The notes beneath the pieces are model-generated. The model was not told the origin of the DNA, did not search any database, and saw only the letters and a program-made list of their open reading frames with translations. Shown here piece after piece: positions 16,499-28,437 of a stretch of DNA of 64,000 nt. Source of the DNA: an uncultured Rhodopila sp. (GTDB lineage: Bacteria > Pseudomonadota > Alphaproteobacteria > Acetobacterales > Acetobacteraceae); the NCBI GenBank assembly GCA_903851415.1, contig CAINOE010000120.1, positions 1 through 64,000 of the forward strand, read 5' to 3'. Position 1 is the first letter of the stretch. Each line of letters opens with the position of its first letter. The position numbers were made by a program, and so were the translations under genes.

Positions 16499-18550
16499 AT
16501 GGCGGAACTCTTTATCGAACTGTTCAGCGAGGAAATCCCGGCGCGCATGCAGCGCGGCGCGGCGGCCGAGCTTGAACGCCTGATCGCCGCCGCCCTGTCC
16601 GCAATCGCGCCCTCCGACATCGCCACCTGGTTCGGCCCCCGCCGCATCGCCCTGCGCGCCGAAGTCGCCGCCGAGGTCGCCGCCGCCAGTTCCATCGAAC
16701 GCGGCCCGCGCGCCTCGGCCCCCGAGCAGGCGCTGATCGGCTTTCTGAAAAAGCACAACGCCCGGCGCGACCAGCTTCGGCAGGAGGGCGACTACTGGGT
16801 GCTGGACAAGCGCGCCGAAGCCGTCTCCGCCGCCGCGCTGATCGCCGGGGCGATGCCCGGCCTGCTGCGCCGCTTTCCCTGGCCGAAATCGATGCGCTGG
16901 GGCGGCAGCAGCAGCTTCGTCTGGGTCCGCCCGCTGCGGCGCATCATCTGCCTGCTGGATGGCTCGGTTGTTCCCTTCGATCTGCGCGAGGGCGCCGACG
17001 ACGGCCACGGCCTGGCCAGCGGCAACCTGACCGAGGGCCACCGCTTCCACGCCCCCGGCCCCTTCCCTGTCACCGGCTCGGCGAACTGGAAGGACAGCCT
17101 TCTCACCCACCGGGTCCTGATCGACGCCGCACACCGCAAACAGGTCATCGCCGATCGGCTGGCGGGGTTGGCGGCGGAGAAGCATTTGGTGGCGGTGGAG
17201 GATCCGGGGCTGCTGGACGAGGTCGCCGGGCTGGTCGAATGGCCGGTGCCGCATCTCGGCCGCATCGCCGACGAACACATGGACCTGCCGCCGGAGGTGA
17301 TGCAGGTCTCGATGCGGGTCAACCAGCGCTATTTCGCGCTGCGCACGCAGGACGGCGCCGCCGCCCCGCTATTCGCCTTCGTCGCCAACATCCAGGCCGA
17401 TGACGATGGGGCGACCATCATCGCCGGCAATGAACGCGTGCTGCGGGCGCGGTTCGCCGATGCGCGGCATTTCTGGGACCTCGACCGCAAGACCCGGCTG
17501 GAAAGCCGCGTCCCGGCACTCGACGCCATCACATTCCAGGCGAAGCTGGGCACCCAGGGCGAGCGCGTCCGCCGCCTGACCGCGCTGGCCGCCACGATAG
17601 CGCCGCTTGTCGGCGCCGATGCCGACCTCGCCGCCCGTGCCGCCGAACTCGCAAAGGCCGATCTGGTCAGCGGGATGGTGGCGGAGTTTCCGGAACTCCA
17701 GGGGGTGATGGGCCGGTATTACGCACTGCATGACGGGGAGCCGGCCGAGGTCGCCGACGCGATCCGCGACCACTACGCGCCGCGCGGCCCGGGCGAGCCG
17801 GTGCCCTCAGCCCCGGTTTCGGTCGCCGTCGCGCTGGCCGACAAGCTAGACCAACTGACCGGCTTCTTCGCCATCGGGGAAAAGCCGACGGGGTCGGGCG
17901 ATCCGTATGCGCTGCGGCGGGCGGCGCTGGGGGTGATCCGCATCATCCGCGAGAACCGCCTGCGCGTGCATCTGCGCAAGCTGCTGTCAGCCGCCTCTGC
18001 CGATGCGGAGATTGTCGAGGCGGTGTTCGGGTTTATCATCGAGCGGCTGGTGGTGCAGCTTCGCGCCGACGGCGCCCGCTATGACGTGCTGAATGCGGTG
18101 TTCGGCGCCAAGGGCCCGGGCAGCGCCAGGGCGGACGACCTTGTGGCACTGCTGACCTTGACAGACGCCGTTGCCGCGCTATTGCAGTCTTCCGATGGTG
18201 CCAATTTGTTGACCGCGTATCGCCGCGCTGCCAATATTCTTCGCATCGAGGAACGCAAGGACGGACCCTACGACACGCCACCGAATGCAGATCTGTTCCG
18301 TGAAACCGCGGAAATTGATTTGGATCATGCGCTAAGCGCCTCTGGTGACGTAATCTTTCTGCTCAAGGAGGAAGCGTATGGTCAGGCCATGAGCAATATG
18401 TCACGATTGCGCGCTCCGCTGGATGCGTTTTTTGAACAAGTCACAGTCAACGCCCCCGATCCCGCCCTGCGTGGCAATCGGTTGCGAGTTCTCGCCCGCG
18501 TTCGGTCCATTATGGACCAGATCGCAGATTTTTCCCGTATCGAAGGCTAA
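16499..18550 (+). CDS. glyS: Glycyl-tRNA synthetase beta subunit
   Basis: GlyS is the tRNA-recognition subunit of the alpha2beta2 enzyme. The 683-residue length is close to the family norm (about 690). Seen: N-terminal LFIELFSEEIPARM, the MRWGGSSSFVWVRPLRRII region, MRVNQRYFAL, ARFADARHFWDLDRK, and an HD-like core followed by an anticodon-binding-type C-terminus (LDAFFEQVTVNAPDPALRGN, then RLRVLARVR). It probably depends on readthrough from glyQ and/or vapBC, because no space exists for its own promoter. ppdK follows after 12 bp. Confidence 0.97.
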   Translation: MAELFIELFSEEIPARMQRGAAAELERLIAAALSAIAPSDIATWFGPRRIALRAEVAAEVAAASSIERGPRASAPEQALIGFLKKHNARRDQLRQEGDYWVLDKRAEAVSAAALIAGAMPGLLRRFPWPKSMRWGGSSSFVWVRPLRRIICLLDGSVVPFDLREGADDGHGLASGNLTEGHRFHAPGPFPVTGSANWKDSLLTHRVLIDAAHRKQVIADRLAGLAAEKHLVAVEDPGLLDEVAGLVEWPVPHLGRIADEHMDLPPEVMQVSMRVNQRYFALRTQDGAAAPLFAFVANIQADDDGATIIAGNERVLRARFADARHFWDLDRKTRLESRVPALDAITFQAKLGTQGERVRRLTALAATIAPLVGADADLAARAAELAKADLVSGMVAEFPELQGVMGRYYALHDGEPAEVADAIRDHYAPRGPGEPVPSAPVSVAVALADKLDQLTGFFAIGEKPTGSGDPYALRRAALGVIRIIRENRLRVHLRKLLSAASADAEIVEAVFGFIIERLVVQLRADGARYDVLNAVFGAKGPGSARADDLVALLTLTDAVAALLQSSDGANLLTAYRRAANILRIEERKDGPYDTPPNADLFRETAEIDLDHALSASGDVIFLLKEEAYGQAMSNMSRLRAPLDAFFEQVTVNAPDPALRGNRLRVLARVRSIMDQIADFSRIEG

Positions 18551-18562
18551 AAGAGGTCCGAC

Positions 18563-21232
<2,670 letters not shown>

Positions 21233-21258
21233 GTAACCAGCGGCTGAGTGTCGGAGTC

Positions 21259-21295
21259 GGCGGCATCCCCCGGGGTGCCGCCGGTTTTGTTTGTT
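21259..21295 (+). terminator. Intrinsic terminator after ppdK
   Basis: A 7-bp perfect stem GGCGGCA/TGCCGCC (21259-21265, 21276-21282) has a C/G-rich loop and is followed by GGTTTTGTTTGTT. This is the clearest Rho-independent terminator in the window. Confidence 0.85.
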
Positions 21296-21812
21296 GCCGG
21301 CTAAATGCGGTAGCCAGGCTGTGCTTTGACCGTCATCCCGACGAAGCATCCCCCCGCAAAAGCCAAGGATCGGCATCCGCACCTTCGTCTGCTCGACCCG
21401 ATTTTGTCGGTGCCTGAAACCTTTTGTTAACTTTCATCCGGTAGAAAAGGATTGCCTGACAACGGCGCCCGGATTTGGTGTCGCTTGACTCGAGGGTAAC
21501 TGAGCGGCGAACGGCGGTCAGGAGTGGAAGCATTCTTCGTTACGCGGATCACCCGAGCGGCGAGCCTGCTCCTGCCAGCGGAAGTCATAAGCATGCGACG
21601 TCTCTTGCTACTTCGTACGGCCGGCGGCATGATTCCGCCATGACCGGGGAGCGCCTGGCGAAATTGAAAGGGACTTTAGCGGGCTTCCGGCCCTATCCGC
21701 CGCGTGCTGCCCGTTGCGCGGCTGGGGTTCGAGACAAAGGCCGGCTGTCTGCGGCGGCGCATGATCGCCATGACCGAAAGGCAGCATTGAAGCCTGAGCA
21801 GGAGGAGTTGGC
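21296..21812. other. Intergenic stretch without supported gene
   Basis: About 500 bp between the ppdK terminator and the coiled-coil gene. Short open frames exist on both strands but none has a ribosome-binding site together with recognisable sequence. CTTTTGTTAAC (21420-21430) gives local A+T richness that could belong to a promoter. GGAGGAG just before 21813 is the ribosome-binding site of the next gene. Confidence 0.5.
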
Positions 21813-22517
21813 GTGAGCGATGAACCGCCGATCGACCGGATGGTCGGAATTTCCGCGGCAATGGAGCGCATGCTTGCGCGGATGGAGGCGACGTACGCCA
21901 GTGTCGATGGCGCTGCCATCGGGCGGCTGGAAGCCGGACAGGCGGCCGTCCATGCCGAAATCGCCGGCCTGAGGACCGAGTTTCTGGCCGAAATCGGGGG
22001 CATGAGGACCGAGTTTCCGGCTCAAATCGAAAACCTGAGGACCGAGTTTCTGGCCGAAATCGGGGGCATGAGGACCGAGTTTCCGGCTCAAATCGCCGGC
22101 CTGAGGACCGAGTTTCCGGCTCAAATCGCCGGCCTGAGGACCGAGTTTCTGGCCCAAATCGCCGACATGAGGACCGAGTTCCTGGCCCAAATCGCCGGCC
22201 TGAGGACCGACTTTCCGTTCGAAATCGCCAACCTGAGGAGCGAGTTTCTGGCCAAAATCGCCAGTCTTCGCACCGACTTCCTGGCCGAAATCGGCAGCAG
22301 AAGCGCGGACATCATGGGCAAAATCCTCGAACTCCGGGCCGACGTTACGCACATCCGTGACGACATCGCGGTCAATATGGGTGCCGTCGATCAGGTCGAG
22401 CGCATCAACGAGAACACACGCTCGGACGTGCGGCAAATGCGCGAGCAGATGTCGGTCATGTGGAAGCAGCTGAAGCAGGCGCAGGAGGACATCCGGACAT
22501 TGAAAGGGACATCGTGA
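21813..22517 (+). CDS. Hendecad-repeat coiled-coil protein
   Basis: I do not recognise a named family. The 234-residue protein consists of an N-terminal helical lead (about 1-53), ten consecutive 11-residue repeats of the form RTEF-(L/P)-A-(E/Q)-I-x-x-(L/M) (residues 54-163), and a charged helical tail (VERINENTRSDVRQMREQMS, then VMWKQLKQAQEDIRTLKG). An 11-residue period is the signature of a hendecad, slightly right-handed coiled coil, so a long rod-like oligomer is expected. There is no signal peptide or membrane segment, suggesting a cytoplasmic location. The start is GTG 21813 after GGAGGAG. The repeat number may vary between strains because the DNA repeats are near-identical. Confidence 0.8.
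   Translation: MSDEPPIDRMVGISAAMERMLARMEATYASVDGAAIGRLEAGQAAVHAEIAGLRTEFLAEIGGMRTEFPAQIENLRTEFLAEIGGMRTEFPAQIAGLRTEFPAQIAGLRTEFLAQIADMRTEFLAQIAGLRTDFPFEIANLRSEFLAKIASLRTDFLAEIGSRSADIMGKILELRADVTHIRDDIAVNMGAVDQVERINENTRSDVRQMREQMSVMWKQLKQAQEDIRTLKGTS
21972..22301 (+). repeat. Ten tandem 33-bp repeats within coding sequence
   Basis: Ten in-frame 33-bp units, each starting AGGACCGAGTTT or a close variant. Units 1 and 3 (21972-22004, 22038-22070) look identical, as do 4 and 5 (22071-22103, 22104-22136); the last three are diverged. The pattern suggests recent duplication at the 5' side and older copies at the 3' side. Confidence 0.92.
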
Positions 22518-22627
22518 CCGGCAACCGAGCGACGATCGCAGCGCGCCCCCTGTCAAGATAGGCACATCGGATTGTCGTGCGGCGACACGTGAACATCGCC
22601 GCCGTATCTGGCAGGTGCCCGGAACCC

Positions 22628-22673
22628 TTGTGGCCCGGCCTACCCTGGACAAGCCGGGCCACGACCCAAGCAG
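22628..22673. repeat. Degenerate palindromic repeat
   Basis: TTGTGGCCCGGCC and, opposite, GGACAAGCCGGGCCACGA retain arm sequences of the larger palindromic family, with a shortened, altered spacer. It lies between convergent genes (stops at 22517 and 22684). Confidence 0.5.
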
Positions 22674-22683
22674 GCGTGCCGCC

Positions 22684-23565
22684 TCAGGCCGCCGCCGCCT
22701 CCGCCTTCTCGGGCCGCCGCACCCGCAGCCGCCGCAGCCGCCGCGCATCCGCATCCAGCACCCGGAACTCGATCCCCGACGGATGGCTGATCACCTCGCC
22801 CCGCGCCGGCACCCGGCCGGCCAGCGTGAACACCAGCCCGCCCACCGTATCGATGTCCGCATCCCGCTCATCCTCGGTCAGGATCGGCCCCACCTTCTCC
22901 TCGAAATCCTCGATCGACAGCCGGGCGTTCAGATCGATCGTCCCGTCCGGCCGCTCGGTGAACATCGGCCCCTCGACATCGTCGTGCTCGTCGTCGATGT
23001 CCCCGGTGATCGTTTCGACCAAATCCTCGATCGTCACCAGCCCGTCGATCCCGCCATATTCATCCACCACCAGAGCCAGGTGCACCCGCTGCATCCGCAT
23101 CTGCAGCAGCAGATCCAGCACCGGCATCTGCGGCGCCACCATCAGCGGCTTGCGCAGGATCGCCTCCAGGGAGAACGCCTCCGCCCGCCCGACATAGGCG
23201 AACACATCCTTGATGTGGACCATGCCGATGACGTCGTCCAGTTGCTCCCGGTACACCGGCAGCCGGGAATGACCGTCATTGCGGATCAGCTCGATCGTCT
23301 GCGCCAGGGTCGAGTCCGCGCGCATCGCCACGATGTCCGCCCGCGGCACCATCACGTCGTCGGCCGTCATTTCCCGCAGCCGCAGCACATTGGCGATCAG
23401 CAGCCGCTCATGCCGGTCGAGTCCCGGCTCCTCGCCCGGAACGTCCTTCTCATCCGCGGCTTCCTGCACCAGTTCGGCGATCGACTCCCGCAGGGAGTGT
23501 TCGGACTGCTTGCGCCCCAGCAGGGACCCCAGGCGGCCGAGCAGGCTTCCGCGATTCCCACTCAT
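22684..23565 (-). CDS. CBS-domain hemolysin/CorC-family protein
   Basis: A cytoplasmic CorC/TlyC-type protein: two CBS motifs (starting near [18 protein letters not shown] and [17 protein letters not shown]) bind adenine nucleotides, and a C-terminal CorC_HlyC domain ([20 protein letters not shown]) follows. The family modulates Mg2+/Co2+ efflux or other membrane ion handling, and no transmembrane region is present here. The 293-residue form starting [10 protein letters not shown] overlaps ybeY by 4 bp. It is the last gene of miaB-phoH-ybeY-corC, an order conserved across proteobacteria; apolipoprotein N-acyltransferase, which often follows, is absent. Confidence 0.9.
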   Translation of the reverse strand: MSGNRGSLLGRLGSLLGRKQSEHSLRESIAELVQEAADEKDVPGEEPGLDRHERLLIANVLRLREMTADDVMVPRADIVAMRADSTLAQTIELIRNDGHSRLPVYREQLDDVIGMVHIKDVFAYVGRAEAFSLEAILRKPLMVAPQMPVLDLLLQMRMQRVHLALVVDEYGGIDGLVTIEDLVETITGDIDDEHDDVEGPMFTERPDGTIDLNARLSIEDFEEKVGPILTEDERDADIDTVGGLVFTLAGRVPARGEVISHPSGIEFRVLDADARRLRRLRVRRPEKAEAAAA

Positions 23566-24014
23566 GCGCGCTTCCACGGGTTCGGCACGCCGATGCTGTG
23601 CAGGATCCGCGCCTCGGCCATCTCCATACGCCGCGCGTCCCCGGCCCGGCCGTGATCCTCGCCCTGCAGATGCAGCGCGCCATGCACGACAAGATGCGCC
23701 AAATGGTGCCCCGGCCGCCGCCCCTGAGCAGCAGCCTCGCTCCGCACCACACCCAACGCCAGGATGATCTCGGGCGCCGGCTGCTCATAGGTCAGCACGT
23801 TCGTCGGCTTGTTCTTGCCGCGGTGGCGTGCGTTCAAACCGCGGACGACACGGTCGGAGGCCAGGACGATCGTCCCCTGCATGCCCGCCGCATGCGCTGC
23901 CCGCCGGGCAATCGAACCGGCGCCTTGTATCAGCCTGTGCCAGGCCGGATCCGCCACGATAAGGTCGATGGCGGGGCCATCGATCCCGGGCGGCCGGGTA
24001 CTAGGAGGTTCCAT
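23562..24014 (-). CDS. ybeY: rRNA maturation endoribonuclease YbeY
   Basis: YbeY is a single-strand endoribonuclease used in 16S rRNA 3'-end maturation and ribosome quality control. The 150-residue product has [16 protein letters not shown] and the metal-binding motif [11 protein letters not shown], whose three histidines are kept; the usual GYDH is GEDH here. Starting at [10 protein letters not shown] gives normal length; the frame is open 29 codons further but reads into the phoH gene. The 14-bp overlap with phoH and 4-bp overlap with corC indicate cotranslation. Confidence 0.92.
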   Translation of the reverse strand: MEPPSTRPPGIDGPAIDLIVADPAWHRLIQGAGSIARRAAHAAGMQGTIVLASDRVVRGLNARHRGKNKPTNVLTYEQPAPEIILALGVVRSEAAAQGRRPGHHLAHLVVHGALHLQGEDHGRAGDARRMEMAEARILHSIGVPNPWKRA

Positions 24015-25068
24015 CGGTGTCTGTGTACTCGCTCGTTTGCGGACGTTCCCGCTCGCGGCGCGCCTCGCCCTTTGCTGCATCGCGCTGATCATAGGCGCCA
24101 ACGATCGCTGCTACCAGAGGATGTCTCACGACATCGCGCTGATCGAAGCGCACCACGCCGATTCCCTGGATTCCCTCCACCGTATCCAGCGCGTCGCGCA
24201 GGCCGGAACGCACGCCGGCCGGCAGATCGACCTGCGACAGATCGCCGGTGACGACCATCCGCGTCCCCTCGCCCATGCGCGTCAGGAACATCTTCATCTG
24301 CATGGCGGTGGTGTTCTGCGCCTCGTCCAGGATCGCGTAGCAATGCGCCAGGGTGCGGCCGCGCATAAACGCCAGCGGGGCGACCTCGATCTCCCCGTTG
24401 GTCATCCGCCGGATCACCTGGTCCGCCGGCATCATGTCGTGCAGCGCGTCGTAGAGCGGACGCAGATAGGGGTCGATCTTTTCCTTCATGTCGCCCGGCA
24501 GGAAGCCGAGCCGCTCACCCGCCTCCACCGCGGGGCGGGACAGCACGATGCGGTCCACCTTGCCCGCCTGCAGCATGGCGACGGCCTGGGCAACGGCGAG
24601 GTAGGTCTTGCCGGTGCCCGCCGGGCCGACGCCGAAGACCATCTCGTGCTTGGCCAGCGCCTCCATATAGACCGCCTGCCCCGGGCTGCGCGGGCTGACG
24701 GCGCCGCGGCGGGTGCGGATCGCCGGCAGATCGGACAGCGGCAGGCGCGGATCGTTCTCCGCGTCCGTCAGGCGAATCGCCGCCTCGATTTCCGGCCGCC
24801 CCACGCTTTCACCCCGCTCCAGCCGCCGCCACAATCCCTGCAACACCCCCTGCGCGGCACTGACCCGGGCGGCATCCCCCGCGATGGCAATCCGGTTGCC
24901 CCGGCAGGACAGCCGGACCCCGAGAGCCTGCTCGATGCGGACCAAATGACGATCATGATCGCCGAGCAGCAGGGGAAGCAACGTGTTGTCGTTGAACTGA
25001 AGCGTCATGGCCTTGCCGCCGGACGTGGCGGGGGCCGCGGGTGCCAGAGGGGCGGCGAGGTGGGTCAA
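24001..25068 (-). CDS. PhoH-family ATPase
   Basis: PhoH-like (YbeZ) proteins are RNA-linked P-loop ATPases that act with YbeY. The 355-residue product has an N-terminal nucleic-acid-binding region, the Walker [12 protein letters not shown], a Walker B-like ILDEAQNTT, and a [10 protein letters not shown] switch motif. The TTG start at 25068 overlaps the miaB stop (TTGA); an ATG 20 codons in (25008) is a serious alternative. The tail after [14 protein letters not shown] is charged and not conserved. Confidence 0.93.
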   Translation of the reverse strand: MTHLAAPLAPAAPATSGGKAMTLQFNDNTLLPLLLGDHDRHLVRIEQALGVRLSCRGNRIAIAGDAARVSAAQGVLQGLWRRLERGESVGRPEIEAAIRLTDAENDPRLPLSDLPAIRTRRGAVSPRSPGQAVYMEALAKHEMVFGVGPAGTGKTYLAVAQAVAMLQAGKVDRIVLSRPAVEAGERLGFLPGDMKEKIDPYLRPLYDALHDMMPADQVIRRMTNGEIEVAPLAFMRGRTLAHCYAILDEAQNTTAMQMKMFLTRMGEGTRMVVTGDLSQVDLPAGVRSGLRDALDTVEGIQGIGVVRFDQRDVVRHPLVAAIVGAYDQRDAAKGEARRERERPQTSEYTDTDGTS

Positions 25069-26405
25069 GCTATTCGTCTCTCCTGGACAAGGGTTCCTGC
25101 GAGCGAGTTTGGACGGGTATCAACGATTCGCACCATCGTTTCGTGACCGATGAGGTGTGGAGTTCCTGTGACATGCACCGGTTGCAAAAATGGTGACCGG
25201 CCGGCGATCTGCCCGGGGTGGCGGCCGGGACCGGTAAACAGCACAGGCATGTCCAGCCCGACGCAGCCGGCGTTGAAGCGGGTCTGCTGCTCCCGCAGCA
25301 AAGCCTGCAATACCTGGAGCCTGCGGTCCTTCTCGGCCTCCGGCACCTGCGCGGCGGCCCCGGCGGCCGGCGTGCCCGGGCGGGGCGAGTACTTGAAGCT
25401 GTACGCCTGGGCAAAGCCGATCTCCCGGATCAGGGACAGGGTGGCTTCGAAGTCGGAGACGGTTTCGCCGGGATGGCCGACGATGAAGTCCGAGGACAGG
25501 GCCAGGTCCGGCCGCGCCTCGCGCAGGCGATCGACAATGCGGCGGTAGTCGTCCGCGGTGTGCCTGCGGTTCATCGCCGCCAGGATGCGGTCGGAGCCGG
25601 ACTGCACCGGCAAATGCAGGAACGGCATCAGCATCGGGATGTCGCGATGGGCGGCGACCAGCGCGTCGTCCATGTCACGGGGATGCGAGGTCGCGTAGCG
25701 CAACCGCAGCAGGCCGGGGATCTCCGCCAGATCGCGCAACAGCCGCCCGAGGCCGCCGTTTCCCCCGCCATGCCAGGCGTTGACATTCTGGCCGAGCAGG
25801 GTGATTTCGCGCGCCCCCTGCGACACGAGGTGCCCCGCTTCGCGGAGGATCGCCGCGACGGGGCGGCTTTGCTCCGCCCCGCGCGTGTAGGGGACGACGC
25901 AGAAGCTGCAGAACTTGTCGCAGCCCTCCTGGATGGTCAGGAAGGCGGTGACGCCCTGCGGCGTGGCGCTTTCCGGCAGGTGGTCGAACTTGTCCTCGGG
26001 CGGGAAATCGGTCTCGATCACCGTGTTGCCGGCGCGGCTGGCGCGGGCAACCATCTCCGGCAGGCGATGGTAGGTCTGCGGACCGAGCACGATATCGACA
26101 TAGGGCGCGCGGGCGAGGATTTCCGCGCCTTCCGCCTGGGCGACGCAGCCGGCGACGGCCAGGATCATGCGCCCGCCGGTCGCCTCCTTCAGGCGGCGCA
26201 GGCGGCCGAGTTCGGAGAACACCTTCTCCGCCGCCTTGTCGCGGATATGGCAGGTATTGAGGATGACCATGTCGGCGCCATCCGGCTCGGCCGCCGGCGC
26301 GTAGCCGAGCGGGGCGAGGACGTCCGCCATCCTCCCGCTGTCATACACGTTCATCTGGCAGCCCCAGGTGATCACGTGCAAACGCTTGAGATTGTTCCCG
26401 ATCAT
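25065..26405 (-). CDS. miaB: tRNA-2-methylthio-N6-dimethylallyladenosine synthase
   Basis: MiaB is a radical-SAM methylthiotransferase that converts i6A37 to ms2i6A37 in tRNAs reading UNN codons. The 446-residue product has the N-terminal cluster ligands (C16 in [11 protein letters not shown], the NTCHIRDKA cysteine, [10 protein letters not shown]), the radical-SAM CxxxCxxC in CDKFCSFC, and a C-terminal TRAM domain. The start ATG at 26405 ([15 protein letters not shown]) matches homologs better than an upstream in-frame start. It leads the miaB-phoH-ybeY-corC operon; the promoter should lie within 26406-26578. Confidence 0.96.
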   Translation of the reverse strand: MIGNNLKRLHVITWGCQMNVYDSGRMADVLAPLGYAPAAEPDGADMVILNTCHIRDKAAEKVFSELGRLRRLKEATGGRMILAVAGCVAQAEGAEILARAPYVDIVLGPQTYHRLPEMVARASRAGNTVIETDFPPEDKFDHLPESATPQGVTAFLTIQEGCDKFCSFCVVPYTRGAEQSRPVAAILREAGHLVSQGAREITLLGQNVNAWHGGGNGGLGRLLRDLAEIPGLLRLRYATSHPRDMDDALVAAHRDIPMLMPFLHLPVQSGSDRILAAMNRRHTADDYRRIVDRLREARPDLALSSDFIVGHPGETVSDFEATLSLIREIGFAQAYSFKYSPRPGTPAAGAAAQVPEAEKDRRLQVLQALLREQQTRFNAGCVGLDMPVLFTGPGRHPGQIAGRSPFLQPVHVTGTPHLIGHETMVRIVDTRPNSLAGTLVQERRIA

Positions 26406-26578
26406 CACAGATACATCCCACTGCCTCGCAAAGCCCAACCGGTGCGGGGAGCGGGAGAGATGATCTGCCGAAACAGCGTGGTCAAGCGCGCCAGCGCAAG
26501 TGCGTCTCCTTTACTGGACGCGATCTGGCAACATCAGGCGGGGTCGTGTCAATACCGGGATTAACGGTCATGCAGACG

Positions 26579-27517
26579 TCACGCCTGCCCGGCTGCCACG
26601 CGATCGAGGAAGCAGGACAGGTAGTAGGAGGCGAGCTGCGATCGGTGCAAATGGAGATCGAATGTGGCGCGCGACTCGCGGGCGAGGGATTCGATGCGGT
26701 CGGGGTCCGACAGGAGCCGGCGGCAGGCTTCGACGACGGCGGGGCCGTTCGGGTCGGTGAAGACGATGTTGCGGCCGTCTTCGAGCGGGACCGGAAGCCG
26801 GTTGTTCTGGCGCCAGGCGACGATGCAGGTGCCGACGGCCATGTAGTCGATCAGGCGGAAACAGAAATCGCCCTTGCCAGGCAGATCGATGCAGATGCGG
26901 CTGCGGGCGACCTCGGACAGGAAGGAGGCGTGGCGCATCAGGCGGAAGCCGCCCTCGAAATTGAAGCCGCGCTGGGCCGAAAGGGCCTCGATCACGCCAC
27001 TGCGGCGATCAAAGCCGGCCCCGGTGCCGAAACGGCCATGCACGTCGTAGCGGAAACTGCGTGCGTCGCGCAGGCGGCGGATCGGACCAAGGACATCGTA
27101 GATGCGGTTGCCGTAAGGGACGAAGCCGCCGGGAACGACGTTGGGCCAGGGGTAGCCGCCCTTGTCGTACTGCATCTTGAAATAGAGGAAGAACTGGCCG
27201 GGGTTTTCGGGAGGAATGTCGGACAGGTCCCCGACATCGATGCCGACGGCGTAGGTCTGGCCGCGGTGGCGGAACCCGACCGAGACGACATCCCTCAGGA
27301 TCAATGGTTCCGGCCCGGGCGTGACGGTGGTCAGCGAGACGAAGCCGGAGCGCAGGCTATCCACCCAGGCGCTGAACATCGGCCAGGAATAGGTATCCGG
27401 CCACACGACTTCAACCGGTTCGGATGGGGGCGCGCCGCGAACCTGGTCAGGGAACAAATGCCCGGCGGCGCCAAGGGCGACGTCCATGGCCTTCTGGCGA
27501 AAACGGTCGAGATTCAT
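26579..27517 (-). CDS. Putative glycosyltransferase (GT-B, family 1-like C-terminus)
   Basis: The 312-residue protein has no signal peptide. Its C-terminal half carries ICIDLPGKGDFCFRLIDYMA followed by VGTCIVAWRQN and a short helical end, a pattern found in the nucleotide-sugar-binding half of GT-B enzymes, where a strand-turn-helix presents a conserved acidic residue. The N-terminal half, with WPDTYSWPMFSAW, is unfamiliar. It stands alone, with no polysaccharide gene cluster around it, so donor, acceptor and pathway are unknown. An exostosin-like assignment is an alternative. Confidence 0.5.
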   Translation of the reverse strand: MNLDRFRQKAMDVALGAAGHLFPDQVRGAPPSEPVEVVWPDTYSWPMFSAWVDSLRSGFVSLTTVTPGPEPLILRDVVSVGFRHRGQTYAVGIDVGDLSDIPPENPGQFFLYFKMQYDKGGYPWPNVVPGGFVPYGNRIYDVLGPIRRLRDARSFRYDVHGRFGTGAGFDRRSGVIEALSAQRGFNFEGGFRLMRHASFLSEVARSRICIDLPGKGDFCFRLIDYMAVGTCIVAWRQNNRLPVPLEDGRNIVFTDPNGPAVVEACRRLLSDPDRIESLARESRATFDLHLHRSQLASYYLSCFLDRVAAGQA

Positions 27518-28056
27518 GGGTGAGTCCTATCTGTTTGCGGCCGTACGGCGCAGAGGGCGGTCATGGCGCGGCTGCTTTGACCCGGCTGGCGAGGGCCGCG
27601 AGATCCGCTCGCAAGGCGGTCTCATCGAGGACGAGCGGCCGGCCATGCTGCGATGCGGCGGGAATGCGGCCGTCGCAACGCTGGCCAGCAGGATAGCCGG
27701 GCTGAGCCAGCGGATGCGGGAGCGGGTGAATCGTTTCACGTCGCGCACGATGCATTGGCTGTGCCAGACGCCCCGGACTGAAGATGCGATCCGATCGTGC
27801 CATGGTCACCGATCCGTCCGGACCTGATCCGGGAAGGGCCGCGATCGAGCCGTTGGGAAGTCGCAAAGCGCGAAGCTATTCGCATCGCTTTCAGCCGGCA
27901 CGCTCGGGTGATTCGACCTGCGCGCAGCGGCTCGGACGCCAGCCCCGGGGTTCACGGCGAGGACCGTGCGCCCGGAACACGCTTCCGTTTTCCTGGTATC
28001 CAGAGCGAACCAAACCGGACATAATCCACTTACAGGCTGATGGCACACTTCAGGTC
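27518..28056. other. Intergenic stretch without supported gene
   Basis: About 540 bp between divergent genes. An open frame on the minus strand (27561-27866) ends in an alanine-rich helical segment (RPLVLDETALRADLAALASR) that could be the tail of a lost gene, but it lacks a ribosome-binding site and a recognisable N-terminus. Promoters for both flanking genes are expected here. Confidence 0.4.
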
Positions 28057-28437
28057 ATGATCTCCCCATCTCTCGCCCCGATATCCCGGCTTGCCGCGGC
28101 TCTTACGCTCAGCGCGGCCTTCGCCGGTCTGCCCGCCTCCCCCGCCGATGCCCGCGTGTTCGTCGGGATCGGAGTCGGGGTTCCGTTCTACGGCTACGGG
28201 CCCGGCTTCTACCCGGCGCCGTTCTACTATCCGCCTCCGGTCTATTACGCGCCGCCGCCGGTCTTTTATACGCCGCCGCCGCAGGTTTTCGCGCCCGGCC
28301 CTGCCGCCCAGCCGGGCGGCGGCCAGGCCTGTTACGCCGGGCCCTATGTCTGCCCGATGGATCGCCCCGTGGCGCCCGGCTCAACCTGCTACTGCCTCGG
28401 CAATGGCGGCCAAAGGGTCTGGGGACGCAGCAACTGA
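28057..28437 (+). CDS. Secreted Pro/Tyr-rich protein
   Basis: The 126-residue product starts with a signal peptide (MISPSLAPISRLAAALTLSA, cleavage near PADA-RV), followed by a glycine/tyrosine/proline segment with repeated YYPPP, YYAPPP and FYTPPP motifs and a short C-terminal part with four cysteines (QACYAGPYVCPMD, STCYCLGNGG). Small exported proteins of this composition are common in alphaproteobacteria, but their role is not established. Its stop overlaps the ATG of the GH15 gene (TGATG), so the two are likely cotranslated. Confidence 0.7.
   Translation: MISPSLAPISRLAAALTLSAAFAGLPASPADARVFVGIGVGVPFYGYGPGFYPAPFYYPPPVYYAPPPVFYTPPPQVFAPGPAAQPGGGQACYAGPYVCPMDRPVAPGSTCYCLGNGGQRVWGRSN

Noticed and set aside
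21715-21750. tRNA-like GGTTCGAGAC segment
   Set aside because: A T-loop-like decamer alone; no acceptor stem, anticodon arm or CCA-proximal pairing could be built around it.
21972-22301. Regular 33-bp repeats considered as a CRISPR array
   Set aside because: Repeats are directly abutting without spacers, keep one reading frame and encode an 11-residue motif; no cas genes are near.
27561-27866. 101-codon minus-strand open frame between the glycosyltransferase and Pro/Tyr-rich genes
   Set aside because: Only its last 25 residues look protein-like; no ribosome-binding site, start or homology could be supported.
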